Below the pieces are notes generated by a model, which was not told the origin of the DNA, searched no databases, and saw nothing but the letters and a program-made list of their open reading frames with translations. Shown here piece by piece: positions 23,966 through 34,482 of a stretch of 64,000 nt of DNA (its first letter is position 1; each line of letters begins with the position of its first letter). A program made the translations under genes and the position numbers. The DNA is from Pyrrhosoma nymphula (Eukaryota > Arthropoda > Insecta > Odonata > Coenagrionidae), in NCBI GenBank assembly GCA_963573305.1, contig OY754327.1, positions 187,062,386 to 187,126,385 on the forward strand. Direction: 5' to 3'.

Positions 23966-24989
23966 TACAATCATTTACCCCACAATCCTAATTTTTTCTG
24001 AGTAATAATTTCCCGCACAATAAGTTTTCCCGGCTAAAAGGTCTTGACCAATAATACCCGCACGGCATATTTATATGAAAATCTACCTGCATACTACCTG
24101 CCATTTTCAATAATTTTATTTTCTGGTCCCAAACATGATTTGCAAAGAATCTGAAATGCATGTCATGTACATAATCTATGATCGGAAAGAAACATACGAT
24201 TATTTCGCTCGATGCACCACTCCTGCTAGAACATGACAGTCTTGAATCACAGATCGCCCCCGTTGTTCGTGGAGAATGACTATTTGAATAATCGTTTATG
24301 CAGACCAGATTTTTGTTAGAAATGACCATAGAAATACAAACATTTGCATCAGATATGTGATTTAGTTATGAGTTAAACTTGAAAATTTTTAATCGCAAAT
24401 TTGAATTTGGTATTGCTCATGCATAGCCAGGGTATCCGCGATGGGTACACAATCTAGCGCCAAGGTTAAGAACTCTGTGAATGGTACATAAGGTGAAGTG
24501 AAAAAAGTTCTTTATTCTTTTTGAACAGTGAAAGGGGGTGTTTTACATTCACTAAATCCCTGATTCTCAGGGAAACAAGAAGTAAAAAGTCACGGTATCT
24601 TATAGAGATATAAATCTACTGACAATTTTTCCTTGAAACTTTTCTGGACCATGCTCAGATTTCCTAGTATGTAATGATTAAAGAAGAACTTCAATTGTAA
24701 TTAGGGTAATAGATATTTCATGCATCACAATAAGTACACACTACATTGTAGCTATTGAGTGACAGAATAGCAAGAAAAATATGAGTGTCTTAATTAATGG
24801 TAGCTTCTGGATGGTTATTATTTTATTATTAACCTCTGTTGTAGCTACAGATACTAAAAATTTGAATTGAGCCTCCTTATACTTCCTTAATTGACGTGAT
24901 TTGAAAAATTTTACTGATCCTTGGATGAAATTCTCCCATTTAATTACAAACTTTACACATATAAAAAGGCTTGCTATTGATAACACAAG

Positions 24990-26482
24990 CCAGAAAGTGA
25001 TAAAACAAAAAGCCTTGTCTCTACAAGAGAAATTCAAAGTGATTAGGGAAGTGGAATCCAATCCTAACAGGACCAGAGCAGAAGTGAGAAAGCAGCTCAA
25101 CATGCCTATCACGACACTTAATGGCACAAAAGGCTGAACTAAAATCTCGATAAGGTTATATCTCGTGTAAAACCAAGAGGAAACGGTTGGGCAACTATGA
25201 AGAAGTAAAGCTATTAGAATGTTTTACACAAACTTCATCTTTGAATATACCGGTGAATGGTATTGTACTGAAGGAGAGGGCAGTTAAAATTGCAAGTGGA
25301 CTTCAACCCTTTCAATGGCTGGTGGCTGGATAGATTTAAAAATAGAACTGAGTTAATTTATAAAGCTATATGTGGGGAATCAAGGAGTGGGAATACATAA
25401 AACGTTGAGGAATGGAAAAGAGGTGTTTTGCATCCTCATCTTGAAGAATACATTGGGATGTTTCCAATGCTGATTAACTTGGCATATTTTACTGACTACT
25501 CCCTAATAAGACTTATGCATTGAAAGGTAATTGCCAAGGAGGAAAATGAGTGAAGATAGGATGACAGTTCTGGTTGGGGCTAATATGGATTGGTCTGAAA
25601 AACTTCCATTATTAGTTATTGGAAAGTACAAGAAGCGCAGGTGTTTTTATAACGTCAAAAATATACCTTGCTAGTATAAGAACAATAAAAGTGCCTGGAT
25701 GACTTGAACCCATTTCGAGGAATATCTTCCATAAGATTCCAGGATGGGAGGTAAAAATAGAAAATAATCTTATTCATTGATAACTGCCCAGCTCATCCAA
25801 AAAACAGAGTAATTGCGCAATGTGAGGGCTGAGTTTCTCCAAGAGAATTCCACAGCAGTTTTGCAGCCCATGGATCAGGGTGTTACTAAAGTTTAGAAAA
25901 CTTACTCTGAGAAGAGGCTAGTTCATAGGCTGCTTCTACAGGCTAGTTCTAGCATGGCTGCTCCAGTGAATATTTTCAAGGTATCTATGTTAAATGCTAT
26001 ACATTATTTAGCTGCATGTTGGGAACAAGTAAGTCCTAAATTGATAGTTAATTGTTTCCAAGAATCTGGATTCCATATAAGTCCAACAGCGTTCATGGGT
26101 GAGGATGCATTTATGCAGAGTGAAACGTTTGATTAAGTGGAGGGGGAAGGAGTTTTCGTTCAGGATGAGTGGCATAAGTTTAAAGAAATGTTTCATTTCA
26201 ATGGAACAGTGTCATGCCTTGATCTATGCAGGCAATTGAAAAATGACGTCAGGGGGACCACCTGGAGCAAGAGAGTGAAGAAGAGGATGAAAATGGGAGT
26301 GTGGTACCTACTTACTGCGAGGCTGTGAATGCTCTATCTGTGTTTCAGGCATATATTGACAGTGTTTCTGGTGTTCCTGAAGGCACCTTTAAAGGCTTGA
26401 AACAAGTGGAATCATTTTCTGCAGCTTTAAGGAAAAGGTTTATCAAACAAAAAAACTCTGCCTTCTTTTCCTCCTGCCATTG
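24990..26482 (+). pseudogene. Tigger/jerky-type transposase, heavily decayed
   Basis: At about 25005..25130 is the CENP-B-type N-terminal helix-turn-helix (SLQEKFKVIREVESN, then MPITTLN). Around 25315..25350 is the W..RFK signature of the second DNA-binding domain. Around 25530..25900 come pieces of the DDE domain with many stops. At about 26300..26480 is the C-terminal tail (EAVNALSVFQAYIDSV, then QVESFSAALRKRF). This order is that of pogo/Tigger transposases. It has many stops and frameshifts and no intact open frame over 90 codons. Confidence 0.75.
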
Positions 26483-26520
26483 ATTCAATATACTGTACGA
26501 TGCAGTTTTTGTTTAAATTA

Positions 26521-26838
26521 AATGCATTTTCCTAATTATTTCCTAATATTTTAAGTACCAGTGAATTTCCTATACATTTTTACCAGCTTTCTCTCATAGA
26601 AAGTTTCCCTGCTTAATAAGTTTTTTGAGAAATTTTATGTATATTCTCTGAAATTCTAAAATACACACTTTTCCTTACACTATGTGACATTGCAGGGGCA
26701 AGAGAAAACCACTTATATTTTTCATCATGCCCCTCCACCCTCTGAAAGACCAGAGTATGAGGATTGACAGAACTATGCTTTTCTTGAGTCAATGAATGAA
26801 CTGCCCTAATTCCCTAGGGGCGTCAATGCATGGGATAC
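26521..26838. other. Nrx-IV intron, unassigned
   Basis: AT-rich sequence, perhaps including the end of the Tigger relic. No motif seen. Confidence 0.35.
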
Positions 26839-26850
26839 CCAGTTTTAATG

Positions 26851-27018
26851 ATGTAAGAGAAACAATTGCACTTTTCCACAAAATGGTTTATTGCGTACAA
26901 CGCGTTTCGGCTCACAGAGCCATCATCAGGTACAAGACATTTGCAAAGGAAAAGTGCAATTGTTTCTCTTACATTATGAAGAACTTCCACGATATCTCGC
27001 CTGAATCTGTTGAATTTA
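26851..27018 (+). mobile_element. Penelope-like solo inverted-repeat element with intact hammerhead
   Basis: A 12-bp duplication CCAGTTTTAATG flanks it (26839..26850 and 27019..27030). The left arm is a minus-oriented copy running from GTAAGAGAAACAATTGCAC to the ribozyme. The right arm repeats only the outer part, so unlike the other copies it leaves the stem I strand next to the core intact. The tail contains GAAGAACTTCCACG..CGCCTGA, as in the related elements. Confidence 0.78.
26895..26933 (-). ncRNA. Hammerhead ribozyme, minimal stem III
   Basis: Read 5' to 3' on the minus strand, GTAC (26930..26933) is stem I strand one and CTGATGA follows at 26923..26929. Stem II is GGCTC/GAGCC around TGT. 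GAAA is at 26905..26908, and stem III is the 6-base palindrome ACGCGT (26900..26905) with no loop. The cleavage base is U at 26899, then GTAC (26895..26898) is stem I strand two. All conserved core bases of a hammerhead are present. With no loop in stem III it should fold best as a dimer, as reported for small hammerheads in Penelope-like elements. Confidence 0.82.
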
Positions 27019-27452
27019 CCAGTTTTAATGCATGGGATATCCCTGAGTGACCGACAATTATATTGTCTTGTCTTCATCTCAAAGAAGTGTCCTGGAGGCA
27101 GGAACTAAGTCACTCTCCCAGTCCGAGATCCCTCACTCTCTACCCAACAGTCTGTCTCCAAGAACAAGCACTGCCACTCTCAAGTAGTACAATGAACCCA
27201 CAACCAGTCCATCCACCTAATCCAACCAACCTTTACGTCTTGTGACTCCAAGGTCACAATCAGGGATGGCAGGGGTTGGTGGAAGGACCTGTTATATGAC
27301 ACCTACCCAACCCACGTGCTTCTATTACAAATCTTTGCGCCAAGATGAACTGAGAGCCTGCCTGAACATTGCACTGGGCACTGTTGACCTAATCTCCCTT
27401 TGGCAACCATGATAGAACAACTTGGTTTTAATCCACACAATTTATTTCAGAC

Positions 27453-27492
27453 GACCCGGGTTTCAGCAACTTACATTTTGTGCCATCATCAG
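27453..27492 (-). ncRNA. Hammerhead ribozyme-like motif (inverted arm)
   Basis: A mirror copy of the motif at 27495: on the minus strand CTGATGA is 27486..27492, GAAA is 27461..27464, palindrome ACCCGGGT is 27454..27461 and the cleavage base is at 27453. The two cores are base-for-base identical, so each strand of this locus carries one. Confidence 0.68.
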
Positions 27493-27494
27493 GC

Positions 27495-27534
27495 CTGATG
27501 ATGGCACAAAATGTAAGTTGCTGAAACCCGGGTC
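27495..27534 (+). ncRNA. Hammerhead ribozyme-like motif (forward arm)
   Basis: CTGATGA is at 27495..27501. Stem II is GGCA with TGCT around a long loop. GAAA is at 27523..27526, ACCCGGGT at 27526..27533 is a perfect loopless palindromic stem III, and the cleavage base is C27534, followed by GTCTG. The stem I 5' strand is lost at the inversion point. Confidence 0.68.
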
Positions 27535-27628
27535 GTCTGAAATAAATTGTGTGGATTAAAACCAAGTTGTTCTATCATGGATGTTACCAACTTCCACAAA
27601 GTTAAGCCTGAAACGATCCCTTTGGCAA

Positions 27629-28374
27629 GGCTAGATATTATACCATTGTTCTGATCATTTACTGCTATTGCCATCGAGTCGAGACTGGTAAATGAAACAT
27701 ATGTCTGACATAAATACAGTATTAAAAACATAAATTTACATTTATTTCATTACAAGATTAGGAATCGATTTCAGATTGAATATTTTCTTAGTTCTTCACC
27801 AATAGTCAATTCATTCTTAGGATAAATGTTTGAGACTTAAGTCCCTGTTTTTTCAGAATTGAATTAAGGAAATTTTTCTTTTAGGAGAGCCCTTTTATGC
27901 CTTCCCTTTACCTTTGCTGAACTGCCATCACTACTTCCATTGCTGACTACTTACTCACTTGGGAGCCAACATAAGAAAGAACCTATAACAGTTACAAGGA
28001 CACTACATGGTAATAAATATGGGCAATGAGAATGTTGAGGCCTATTGGTGAGGGCTTTGTGGACTAGAATAGAATTTGACAGTGCAATGCATCATGCACA
28101 AAGGACTCTGGTACAAGTTTTCAACTAGAAGAATTCGTGGATTTAAACTTAGGGTCAATTATTTCCGGAGATTTGCACAAGCAATTTCCGAGGCATGAGA
28201 ACAGCAAAGGGGAATGCAGATACAAGGGCTCCACATTAAATGAGATTTCAAAACACTTTACAGCACATTCCTAATATTCCTGAAGAAATACTAGGCAAGT
28301 TAATTAAAATGATTATCATCAACGTAAAATATAATTTTTCCCATCACCAGTTATAGATCTGGACAGTTGGATTA
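27629..28374. other. Nrx-IV intron, unassigned
   Basis: No coding, repeat or RNA signature recognised. Confidence 0.4.
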
Positions 28375-28747
28375 CAGTAAGTCCTCGACTTACGTGGATC
28401 CGAGTTACACGGATCCGTAGTTACGCGGATATTCAGTTAGGTCGGTGACATGCTTGAATTTTCTCCGCGTTTCTGTTGCCGCGACAGATACACCGGGTGA
28501 TGATCCGCGACTCATTGTCAAGCGCGCAATCACGGCGCGATAAGCAGTGACTCGTCCACCAGTCCTCGGTATTGGAAGCGTACATCGGCTATTTGTCGTA
28601 TCGCGCAATAAACACGACATGCAGCGCTTTCAAATCCGTCGCTGGTCGCAAGCCTGGCCGGCTCCATAAGAATCTATGTGTTTGACCTTTTATTAGCTGT
28701 CGCGGCGACAGCAACGAGAAGAAAACGTAAGCCTGCCACCGGCCTTA

Positions 28748-29414
28748 AGGCCGAATCACACTAGCGTTCGTCGGAGTGGTTAACTCTTCAACCAATTGGA
28801 AGGCAGCGGTTGGCGTGAGCGGGTGCGGGTGTGAGAATAGCAGACTGTCTATTTTTTCGACCGGGAATCGCAACCGCAGCCAATCACGGACTCGGATTTT
28901 ACCACATGACCACGTCGTCTGCTACCATTGCGCGCGTTTTTGTCTTATCGAAAATCGCCTCCTGGCTCGCTTCTATAGGTCATGGGTGAATCAGAATATG
29001 GGGCTGAAAAAGGACAAAGGTTTGTTTTATCTTGAAAAAGTATGTTTGATGGTTGAATAAATTGTGATCACAGCCTTGTTCCTTTTGCCTAGCGACCCAG
29101 TGATGCACCCAGATCCTGCTGTCGGGTATGCTGTCATAATATTCTGCAATCATTACTAGCAAAGCGGCCAACTTCAGCCTTCTCCTTCGTTGATTCCTTC
29201 GATTAAGCCATAACCTCTCCATTGTCTATTTCAAGTGAAAACTGCCTTTCACAAACAGACTCGAAACGTTCACGCCTTCTATCAGAACGTTCTCCGAGAG
29301 GAGTACTAGGCAGTACAGGTGAGCGGCACCGACAACCGCATCGCGCAATGTGATTGGACAAACCGACACCCGCTCCCGCTAAACGCTCCGATGAACGCTA
29401 GAGTGATTCGGCCT
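28748..29414 (-). mobile_element. PIF/Harbinger-like element
   Basis: The inverted ends AGGCCGAATCAC..CTAG..CG (28748) and CGCTAGAGTGATTCGGCCT (ending 29414) are flanked by TTA on both sides (28745..28747 and 29415..29417), the usual 3-bp PIF/Harbinger duplication. A piece of a nuclease N-terminus is encoded on the minus strand. Confidence 0.72.
28980..29222 (-). pseudogene. Harbinger nuclease N-terminal fragment
   Basis: This 80-codon frame has RRNQRRRRLKLAALLV, then RIWVHHWVARQKEQG and NLFNHQTYF. Harbinger nucleases begin with a similar basic and Leu/Ala-rich helix followed by a RxWVHPW..R...G..NxL block, and the DDE domain comes later. Only this N-terminal block remains, consistent with a 667-bp deletion derivative. 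Confidence 0.6.
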
Positions 29415-30326
29415 TTACACGTCATCAACGTCTTTTTACGGTGTAATTTGACCTTCCCGCGTAAGTCAACGCGTAGTTAATTATCTACTCCATAGATGAC
29501 GCCTGTTCTACACCACAGTAAAAAAAGAACGCGTTCATGCAGCAAACAGACTAACTTGTATTTCCGTTGTGACTTGATCATTGGGATCGTTATTTATCAA
29601 GTTTGTGAAAGTTGTCTCATAAAATCATTAAAATCGTTTCAGCTAATTATGTAGGTATTTATTAAGAACTATTCCAATTATGAACAGGCATTCACACTAG
29701 TATGATAATTTAAAAAATTTTCAATTTATTCATGTTTTGTGTCACTACTTATTTTAGACTTAAATTTCCAGTGAAATAAAGATTGGATGTGTTACTCTCG
29801 GAATTGTCGTATTATGATAACTGAACGCCCTCTCGAAAGATGGTGTTTTCTGTAACCGTCGCCGATTGCCGCGAATTGCAGTAAAAGCGGCACTACTAAT
29901 GGTTCAAAAATGGATAGGGAAGTTGTTGTGTTTTGACTTCCGCAGATTTCAACTTACGCGGAAATTTTTTGGGACGAATTAACCACGTAAGTCGAGGACT
30001 TACTGTAGTTGGAAATAAAATACAAAATGATATAGTATATGATCATAAAACCTCATATCAAGGGTCATCCCTACCATTAGTGTTTACTTATAAGCATTCA
30101 TTAACACTAGAACTTGAACACAACCATTTTCCAAATTCAGTTAGATTTTAGTATTTCAATTTTCTGAAATCTTGTGATTTTGTTAACTTTTAACCATATT
30201 TTAATGAGATACAATGATAATAGAATGATTACCTTTTTGCAATTTATTAAACATGGTTATACATATGACATTTAACCCATCCTTGCTTTCCTTGGAACTT
30301 CCTTGGCTTAATCCTATCCCTTAGGC

Positions 30327-31118
30327 CAGTGGTTCCCAAACTATGGGTCGCGACCCACTAGTGGGTCGCGGGAGCAATTTGGGTGGGTCGCGGAAACAGA
30401 TTAAAAACACTTAAACTTTTGAATTGTTTTCCGCTGAAATGTAAAGAAAGTTAAACATATCTCATGACATAGATAGATAGATAATCGTTTTATTATCGTA
30501 GACCTCCAAGGTCCATGATACATACACTTCATACAGATAATATATAAAACAGAAAAAGAAAAAATAAGAAAGAAAAATAAACAAGTCAAATACAAAAAAG
30601 ACTGTAGTATTATACGATATGGTGTAACAGCACACATAAATAAAAAATTTTCAAGTAGTATTTTACAATTTTTCCCACAATAACTATTTCAAGAAATGAA
30701 AATCATTGCATATAATTTAGTCGATAACTTTTTCCTTTAGTAGATACGAATAGAGTTTCTTTTTAAATGATTCCATTGATCGGTTTGATTGCCATTGATG
30801 ACATAGGTTTATTTTAACTTCTAACTACAGAATTTAAAATCCTTTCCTTAAAAAGATGGCTATATATTTTTAAAATAAAGTGTGAAGAGCGGTGCACTAA
30901 TAAAATGTATGTTTAAAACGAGAACACTAGTTTCAATAATAGAACAAACAGATTTCAAATAAATTTTAGAGGTGTATTTCTCAAGACAGAATTTTCACGA
31001 TAATAATAAAAATACTATTAGTTATAATAATTATTAATATTATTTAATATTATGTGGGTCGCGAAAAAAATTCCACAATGAAGGTGGGTCACCGGACAAA
31101 AAAGTTTGGGAACCGCTG
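30327..31118. mobile_element. Short hAT element (MITE)
   Basis: The ends CAGTGGTTCCCAAACT and, inverted, CAGCGGTTCCCAAACT are flanked by the 8-bp duplication CCTTAGGC (30319..30326 and 31119..31126). Next to each end are GTGGGTCGCG motifs. The ends and 8-bp duplication are typical of hAT elements. The 792-bp interior has no transposase. An ATAGATAGATAG microsatellite lies at about 30470. Confidence 0.85.
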
Positions 31119-31188
31119 CCTTAGGCTATAGATTTAGATATGATTTATACACTTCTACAAATTTATATGCATTATTCTATAACCATAC

Positions 31189-31320
31189 CATCAGCACAAA
31201 TAGGGCCCTTGAAGGCTGTCCAACGGCAATCACAGTTGTATCTATCGTAGCGTTCATTGCATGTGCCGTTATTCAGGCAAGGATTACTCTCACACTTGCC
31301 GACACAGCCACCGGTCACAC
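31189..31320 (-). CDS. Nrx-IV: Neurexin IV exon (EGF-like module)
   Basis: A 132-bp exon with acceptor TTTCAG (plus strand CTGAAA from 31321) and donor GTATGG (31183..31188). It encodes GGCVGKCESNPCLNNGTCNE, then YNCDCRWTAFKGPICAD. Six cysteines in the pattern C-x4-C-x5-C-x8-C-x-C-x9-C make one EGF-like module. The extra Cys in GGC ends the preceding laminin-G unit. Phases fit both neighbours: Gly is split with the exon at 35089 and Glu with the exon at 22812. In this family the EGF module is a spacer between laminin-G domains. Confidence 0.93.
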
Positions 31321-31682
31321 CTGAAAATATATATTTCCCATGTTCATGAATCAAGTGAGACACCAAGAGGTTGATGGAAAAGAGCAGTTCCCACTAAGTA
31401 GCATAATGGAATAAATGAGATTTTGGTAATTTTAGCTTTTACAGTAGAAACTCAAAATTACAAAATCTTTGGTCCCGACTAAAAGGGTGCATGTTACATG
31501 CCTGTAACATTATGTGATATTACAAAATGATGAAGTATCGAAAATACGAACCTCGGGTCTAGGTCCCAACGTGAAAAACTTACACTTTTTTATGAATACA
31601 CCAGATCACAGCAATGTTTTTAAGCACTCCTTGCCTGAGTAAGATATCTAATTATGTAATCATCGTTGCTGAATACATTATG

Positions 31683-31988
31683 CACTGGCGGTGGCCCATC
31701 GGATAAGGCGCTCGACTGCGAAAGTGAAGGTCCCAAGTTCGATCCCCACTCAAGGACACTCTTTTTACTTTTTTTCAAGGTTTTTATTGTTTAAATTTTC
31801 ATATATTGTTCTCTTATCATCATTACTTCAATAAAAAATATTTTTAAGGCAATTATTTTAAATATTAATGAGTCGCTTACAGGGTAGGGAATGGAGCAAT
31901 GGCTAAAATAATCTTTTCAAGGGTGGTAATATATATTTATTTGTTATATTTAAAGGTATATTAGGATTTTGCGATTATAAATCGTGCA
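31683..31988 (+). mobile_element. tRNA-derived SINE copy
   Basis: The head 31688..31752 has a polymerase III A-box-like TGGCCCATCGGATAAGG and a B-box-like AAGTTCGATCCCC, spaced as in a tRNA. The body then runs TCTTATCATCATTACTTCAA and TAAAAAATATTTTT. The same body occurs after another tRNA-like head at 58976 and inverted at 32344..32590, which defines a SINE family. Confidence 0.65.
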
Positions 31989-32343
31989 AATGATAAATCA
32001 AGAAGCAACTGGAGTGGTTAGGTAGTGTACTGGCCTTCCACATCCTATTCTCGGGTACGAATTTCCAGAGCATTCCGAAATCCCATCCTTGGGTGTAATG
32101 TGGATTACACCAATGGTTCAGTACACCGTCCGTCGGATGGGACGTTAAACCGTGGTCCCCTTGGCGCCATTCGTAAAGAGTAGGCTAATGCCAACGCCGG
32201 GTTTCCATCCAACCTCCATCCTCTGTTTTAAATCCCTCTAGGTGATCCATTCCCGATACCCAATGGAAGCATAAGCAGTCTTTAGGGTGGATTTCACCCC
32301 CAATTACTTATTCCAATGCCATTATTCTGTCCCCATCTCTATA
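31989..32343 (+). mobile_element. Second SINE-like unit between inverted arms
   Basis: It begins near CAACTGGAGTGGTTAGGTAG with A-box-like and B-box-like (CGGGTACGAATTTC) strings. It has a central block GGATGGGACGTTAAACC followed by GTGGTCCCC, which looks like a conserved SINE central domain. It sits between two inverted copies of the SINE body, so the three may have been assembled stepwise. Family name not assigned. Confidence 0.45.
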
Positions 32344-32590
32344 TATGATGAATTATAATCGCAATATCCTAATATACCTTTAAATATAACAAATAAATAT
32401 ATATTACTACCCTTGAAAAGGTTATTTTAGCCATTGCTCCATTCCCTAACCTGTAAGCGACTCATTAATATTTAAAATAATTGCCTTAAAAATATTTTTC
32501 ATTGAAGTAATGATGATAAGAGAACAATATATGAAAATTTAAACAGTAAAAATCTTGAAAAAAAAGTATCCGTGAGTGGGGATCGAACTT
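32344..32590 (-). repeat. Inverted copy of the SINE body
   Basis: About 250 bp, roughly 95% identical by eye to the inverse of 31734..31988, running from ATCGCAATATCCTAATATAC to GTGAGTGGGGATCGAACTTG. It lacks the tRNA A-box end, stopping within the B box. The pair could form a long hairpin. Confidence 0.75.
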
Positions 32591-33057
32591 GTCGAACTCG
32601 AAGTTGAACAACACACCAGCTTTGGAGCTCGAGGAAGAGAGTGATGTAATGGATGACAGTGATAGAGTGCCTGTTCATCCTTCCCGTAGTGATATTAAAG
32701 AAGCCTTTAGGCATTTGCACAATTTTTGTTATGCACATTCAGAGATTACTGAAGGCCATATTGAAAACATTAATGCATTAGAGGCAGTTGTGAATAAAAT
32801 ATTTGAGAAGGGTTTGCAACAAAGTAAAATCAAAGATTTTTTTCACCCAAAATGAGTGATTTCATAAAAAAAAAGAAATTGTTTTTTAAATAAATCCCCG
32901 TAAATCAGAGCTTAAATCAAGTATATGACTAAGTTTGCTAAAAATGAAGTGCAAGTTTTATCCTAAAAATTATACTCTTCCTCAACACCAACTCTTGATT
33001 TTACCGTGTCCATATTTTGGTCTCTCCAACTGCGTAAAATCAAAGTTTTACTGTATA
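32591..33057 (+). pseudogene. Tigger transposase C-terminal fragment and right end
   Basis: About 85 codons encode an acidic stretch (LELEEESDVMDDSD), then DIKEAFRHLHNFCYAH and the final KIKDFFHPK, which is the standard C-terminal tail of Tigger transposases. The element's right terminus follows at about 32990..33057, its reverse reading CAGTAAAACTTTGATTTTAC. The 5' part was lost at the SINE boundary. Confidence 0.7.
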
Positions 33058-33327
33058 TTATGTCTGATGCAGAGCATATGATCTTCTTCTAACGAAAATA
33101 TTATATACAGTGCAAATGATAGCGCAAGTCACACACTTCCTTAGCATATGCATAAATCAATATCAACATTCATTAAACATTGCTCACGCTAAAGTTACAA
33201 GCTCTCCAATTAAGAAATTATATAGAAAAGCTATGAAGCTTCATAGGCTGTCCAAACTGCACGAAAATTTTGCAAAGATGCTTGATTGCCTCCTCCCTAA
33301 CTCACTGTAAAAAAGAATGACTAGTTA

Positions 33328-34119
33328 CAGTAGAACCTCTTTTTTACAAACCTCTAATTTACGAAATGACACCAATTTACAAACCATTCCGCCAGTCCCG
33401 ATCTTTGTATTAGGAAAACAATGTAAAATGACCTCCATTTCGATTTACGAAGTGAGAAGCCGGTCCCTAGGAGTGACTGACCCCTGTTTTACGAAGTACA
33501 TATTTGAAATGGTTTTGTCGCAGTGTTTTGAGGTCAATTTATCACTCAATGTGTAAATATTCAGCATTATGCGAACGTAAGAATGAGCATTTCAAATTCA
33601 AGAAATTGTAGAAAAGTTATCGAAAAACCTTAACAACATGACGCTTTTAACATATCCCCTGCGCTAATTAATGCATATGCCTAAAATACTCCGTGAGATG
33701 AATTAATTCACTTATTCCCCTTATTATGATATCTACCAACTTGAAGCTACAAGAAATTAATTCAGTTGCAGCAGCCAAGTTCACACCATTATAAATTTGT
33801 AGAAAAATATTTACCAGTTTTTAAAGTTTCTGTTAATTTTTGTTAAGGAGAGCATAAAAAATATGCCACTATGTACAAGAAGTGTTGGTTTCTAATTTCC
33901 TTTTGTTCTATTGAACATTTAACTGGATGTGTAATTCATTTTATTGAAACATTACCTTCCTTTTAATCCCATTTATCTTTAGGAAGTGCGCTACTGAAAC
34001 TGGATTGGGATTGTTGAGGTTTCGATTACTTGAAAGATAACCTCCAATTTACAAACCCTCTGATTTACAAAGCTCATATTTTTGGGTCCCTTCAACATCG
34101 TAAAATAGAGGTTCTACTG
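33328..34119. mobile_element. Tigger-type MITE
   Basis: The ends are CAGTAGAACCTCTTTTTTAC at 33328 and its counterpart CAGTAGAACCTCTATTTTAC (inverted), ending at 34119, flanked by TA on both sides. The interior repeats ATTTACGAA/TTTACAAA motifs near both ends and has no transposase. The 5S-derived SINE inserted at its right edge (its 13-bp duplication starts in the flanking TA). Confidence 0.8.
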
Positions 34120-34132
34120 TAGTTGTCATGAT

Positions 34133-34469
34133 AGGAAAGGGCCTAGCCATGTTGACACACCGGTTCCCATCAGAACACCGAAGTTAAGCAACGTTTGACC
34201 CGGATGGCAGTTGGATGGGTGGCCCTCCTCCATGCCCCTACTGGGGTAGATGGAGGGGTGATACTCCCTCCAAATGTATACCAGGAGGCCGGAGAGAAAT
34301 ATACCCAGACCGGGAAGGTAGGAGGGAGGACTCCCTCCATACCTCTACCGTGGTGCTCTTGTCTCCTGTCTGCAAGTGGCAGGCAGGTTAAACGTGGGAT
34401 GACACAATAGGCCCCAAAGAGGTCTAAGTGCCAGGAGGGCTCCAGAAGGCCCTCGCCCACCCATACAAC
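34133..34469 (+). mobile_element. 5S rRNA-derived SINE
   Basis: At 34158..34225 the sequence reads ACACCGGTTCCCATCAGAAC, then ACCGAAGTTAAGCAACG and TTGGATGGGTGGCC, which are the 5S rRNA sequences containing the polymerase III internal promoter (box A, intermediate element, box C). A GC-rich non-5S body follows. A perfect 13-bp duplication TAGTTGTCATGAT flanks the unit (34120..34132 and 34470..34482), as made by LINE machinery. The fusion of a 5S head with another body and the duplication identify a SINE3-type element rather than a 5S gene. Confidence 0.85.
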
Positions 34470-34482
34470 TAGTTGTCATGAT

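Larger units (their letters stand above)
23706..26520 (+). mobile_element. pogo/Tigger (jerky-like) transposon relic
   Basis: The left end CAGTCAACTTACAATCA follows TATA at 23706. It is split after 23726 by a Penelope-like hairpin element, and the sequence resumes at 23978 with CCCCACAATCC and repeated TTTCCC..AATAAGTTTTCCC motifs. A decayed transposase fills 24990..26482. The right end is not clear. Confidence 0.55.
27407..27616 (+). mobile_element. Penelope-like solo element, near-perfect palindrome
   Basis: Flanked by the 12-bp duplication TCCCTTTGGCAA (27395..27406 and 27617..27628). Arms of about 87 and 90 bp meet exactly at 27493/27494 (CATCATCAGG facing CCTGATGATG) and are almost identical. 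The tail from about 27580 contains CCAACTTCCACAAAGTTAAG. The arm identity suggests this is the youngest of the five copies. Confidence 0.82.
28375..30005. mobile_element. pogo/Tigger-type element carrying a Harbinger relic
   Basis: The ends CAGTAAGTCCTCGACTTACG at 28375 and its exact inverse ending at 30005 match over 23 bp. TA flanks both sides (28373..28374 and 30006..30007). The CAGT termini and TA duplication indicate the pogo/Tigger group. No transposase of its own is visible. A separate TIR element lies inside it at 28748..29414. Confidence 0.8.

Noticed and set aside
31688..31752. A functional tRNA gene
   Set aside because: Box A and B are present but the acceptor stem does not close and a SINE body follows.
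34158..34225. A 5S rRNA gene
   Set aside because: Only part of 5S is present, fused to an unrelated body and flanked by a 13-bp duplication, so it is a SINE.
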